IMG/VR virus record: IMGVR_UViG_3300042308_001333
Location: 1 to 30,624 of that record
From: a virus
DNA: 30,624 bases
Direction: 5' to 3' (one strand)
Position 1 is the first letter of the stretch, and the number at the start of each line of letters is the position of its first letter. The notes below the pieces were generated by a model. The model did not search any database. It saw only the letters and a program-made list of their open reading frames with translations, and had not been told where the DNA came from. The position numbers and the translations under genes were made by a program. Shown piece after piece: positions 29,578-30,624 of the stretch.

Positions 29578-30156
29578 TCAGGCGGAGAGCCAGCCGAGGA
29601 CCGGCGGGCCTTGGTGCGCGCGGTCCCAGACGAACCACGCGAAAGCAATGGCGCCGTCCCTGTCCCGCTTGTCGGCGTCATCGCCGCGCCACAACGTTTG
29701 CCGGCCGCTGAACTGCCAGATGCGAGCGGGCGGATGCGGCTGCCACAGCACAGCATGCCGGGCGCGGCCTTCCAGCCATGCCGTGCGCTGAAAGATCGCC
29801 ACCTTCTCGGCGCCTAGATGCAGGGCGTGCAGAGTGAACTCGTCGGCCAGCTTGAAGGGTGGGTTCGTGACGACGGCGGGGGCGGCAAGAAACGTTTCCA
29901 TTAGAAAATCGCGCCGTGCCGCCCCATACCCACGATCAACTAGGTCGGTGCTGACAACCTGATGGCCGGCAGCAATGAGAACGTTGGAAATAGCGCCGTC
30001 GCCGCATGCCGGCTCCCACACGCGATGGGGGAATGTCTCAACGGCCAGCAGTGCCGCGGTGCAGCGCGCGGGGGTAGCGTAAAAGTCGTCAGGCTGCCGC
30101 TCGCCTGTCGTGTAGCGGCGGGTGCGCGTGGCGGAATTGGTGAGGGTGTCGCGCAT
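29578..30156 (-). CDS. DNA methyltransferase-like protein (192 aa)
   Basis: ATG at 30156 shares a base with the stop of the 39-residue gene; GGAG lies about 10 bases upstream. Motif I WEPACGDGAISNVL (residues 47-60) is the SAM-binding loop, and TNPPFKLADEF (97-107) is the NPPF motif IV of N6-adenine or N4-cytosine amino-methyltransferases. DVDR-like acidic residues (STDLVDRG) follow motif I as the ribose contact. The protein is short and lacks a target-recognition domain. It may be an orphan methyltransferase protecting phage DNA, or a non-specific one. An upstream extension to 30471 crosses two other genes and is rejected. Confidence 0.84.
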   Translation of the reverse strand: MRDTLTNSATRTRRYTTGERQPDDFYATPARCTAALLAVETFPHRVWEPACGDGAISNVLIAAGHQVVSTDLVDRGYGAARRDFLMETFLAAPAVVTNPPFKLADEFTLHALHLGAEKVAIFQRTAWLEGRARHAVLWQPHPPARIWQFSGRQTLWRGDDADKRDRDGAIAFAWFVWDRAHQGPPVLGWLSA

Positions 30157-30275
30157 CAGCACAAGCTCCAGACCACGCACCACCAGCGGGCAAACGCGAT
30201 CAGCGGCATCCCAATGATGATGGGAAGCACACAAATCCCAAGGCCAAGGGCCGAGCCGATCAGAATGGGGCGCAT
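30156..30275 (-). CDS. Small membrane peptide (39 aa)
   Basis: A 39-codon frame starts at 30275 and ends at 30156, sharing bases with both neighbours (TGATG at each end). The product begins MRPILIGSALGLGICVLPII and continues through a second hydrophobic run with Trp-Trp and Cys residues near the end. It looks like one long or two short membrane segments. The tight coupling on both sides supports that it is a real gene. Function unknown; no homology claim is made. Confidence 0.55.
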   Translation of the reverse strand: MRPILIGSALGLGICVLPIIIGMPLIAFARWWCVVWSLC

Positions 30276-30502
30276 CAAAAGAAATTCCCCCGGCCCGGCG
30301 GCTCGTCCGCAAACTCAAACCCCGCCAGCGCCATCTTGGCCCGCGTCTCCGCCTCCATGTCGGCGCGGAACGTGATGCGCGGCGGGTTGTCCATGGCCAC
30401 GTCGCCGATGCGGCGGATCGGGCGCGTGACCACATGAACGCCAGCTGCGTGGGCTTGGCGCTTGGCCGCATAGGCGGCTTGGAGTGCGCAATGGTCGGTC
30501 AT
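30275..30502 (-). CDS. Hypothetical protein (75 aa)
   Basis: ATG at 30502 overlaps the stop of the partial upstream gene (ATGA) and opens MTDHCALQAAYAAKRQAHAA. It continues with VVTRPIRRIGDVAMDNPPRITFRADMEAETRAKMAL, in pieces. The first 25 residues are helical, the middle is beta-like and basic, and the end is acidic (FEFADEPPGRGNFF). No domain recognised. A longer frame starting at 30559 runs through the end of the upstream gene and is not preferred. Confidence 0.6.
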   Translation of the reverse strand: MTDHCALQAAYAAKRQAHAAGVHVVTRPIRRIGDVAMDNPPRITFRADMEAETRAKMALAGFEFADEPPGRGNFF

Positions 30503-30624
30503 ACCGCCGCCTTCCCATAGAAAATCCGCCCCATCTTCTTCTTCGCCCTCTGCTTCCACGTCCCGCTCTCCTGCGCGTTCTTGGCCGCGTAGTAGGCGCG
30601 GAGCGCTTCGGCATCATCGGGGCT
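30499..30624 (-). CDS. Hypothetical protein, partial (N-terminus beyond right edge)
   Basis: The last 41 codons of a gene enter from the right edge in frame and stop with TGA at 30499-30501. The visible part is helical and basic: EALRAYYAAKNAQE then GTWKQRAKKKMGRIF. The stop overlaps the next start (ATGA). Too little remains for a family call. Confidence 0.55.
   Translation of the reverse strand, partial: SPDDAEALRAYYAAKNAQESGTWKQRAKKKMGRIFYGKAAV

Noticed and set aside
30157-30471. N-terminal extension of the methyltransferase frame
   Set aside because: It overlaps two coupled genes, is Arg/Trp-rich and lacks a ribosome binding site; the ATG at 30156 with GGAG is better.

Overview
The window is part of a tailed-phage or prophage genome with a long-tail (siphovirus-like) layout, probably from an alphaproteobacterial host. 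Evidence for the host is the very high GC content, the GapR/DUF2312 gene (a family typical of Alphaproteobacteria) and protein style; the genus cannot be told from sequence alone. Nearly every gene lies on the minus strand, so transcription runs from the right end of the window to the left. No integrase, repressor, lysis gene, tRNA or CRISPR array was seen. Both ends cut through genes.

Right part (about 30624 to 24751, early or accessory genes): a chain of small overlapping genes that includes a DNA methyltransferase-like protein, a GapR-like nucleoid protein, a VRR-NUC-type nuclease, a DpdA-like TIM-barrel transglycosylase (interrupted by a +1 frame change), a YhhQ/VUT-type queuosine-precursor transporter, winged-helix replication proteins and a possible late regulator. 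Most neighbours overlap by ATGA, GTGA or TGATG, so translation is probably coupled. The chain ends at a strong intrinsic terminator at about 24524-24559.

Middle part (24489 to 13567, packaging, head and neck, start of tail): HNH endonuclease, small and large (GpA-type) terminase, gpW-like joiner, lambda B-type portal, a fused prohead protease-major capsid protein, DUF2190 decoration protein, an unexpected glycosyltransferase, head-tail joining proteins, tail tube, and a G/GT tail-assembly chaperone pair with a canonical GGGAAAC slippery site.

Between the tail chaperone region and the tape measure lies an odd island (about 10717-12824). It holds a 3' remnant of a plus-strand ribbon-helix-helix gene, a three-gene minus-strand cassette whose middle product has features suggestive of a RAMP/Cas7-like RRM fold, and directly after the last stop codon a 181-bp array of 37 GGC-NN units (33 pentamers and 4 tetramers). 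A perfect UUCG-loop hairpin and a plus-strand lipoprotein gene follow. The cassette plus array is the best candidate here for an undescribed system.

Left part (10716 to 1): a 1667-residue tape measure protein with internal repeats, tail tip or baseplate proteins, a tail-fibre-like protein, small proteins including one coiled-coil/membrane protein, and a structural-looking protein cut by the left edge. Together the genes cover packaging, head assembly, tail assembly, replication and a putative DNA-modification module that would rely on imported 7-deazaguanine precursor.
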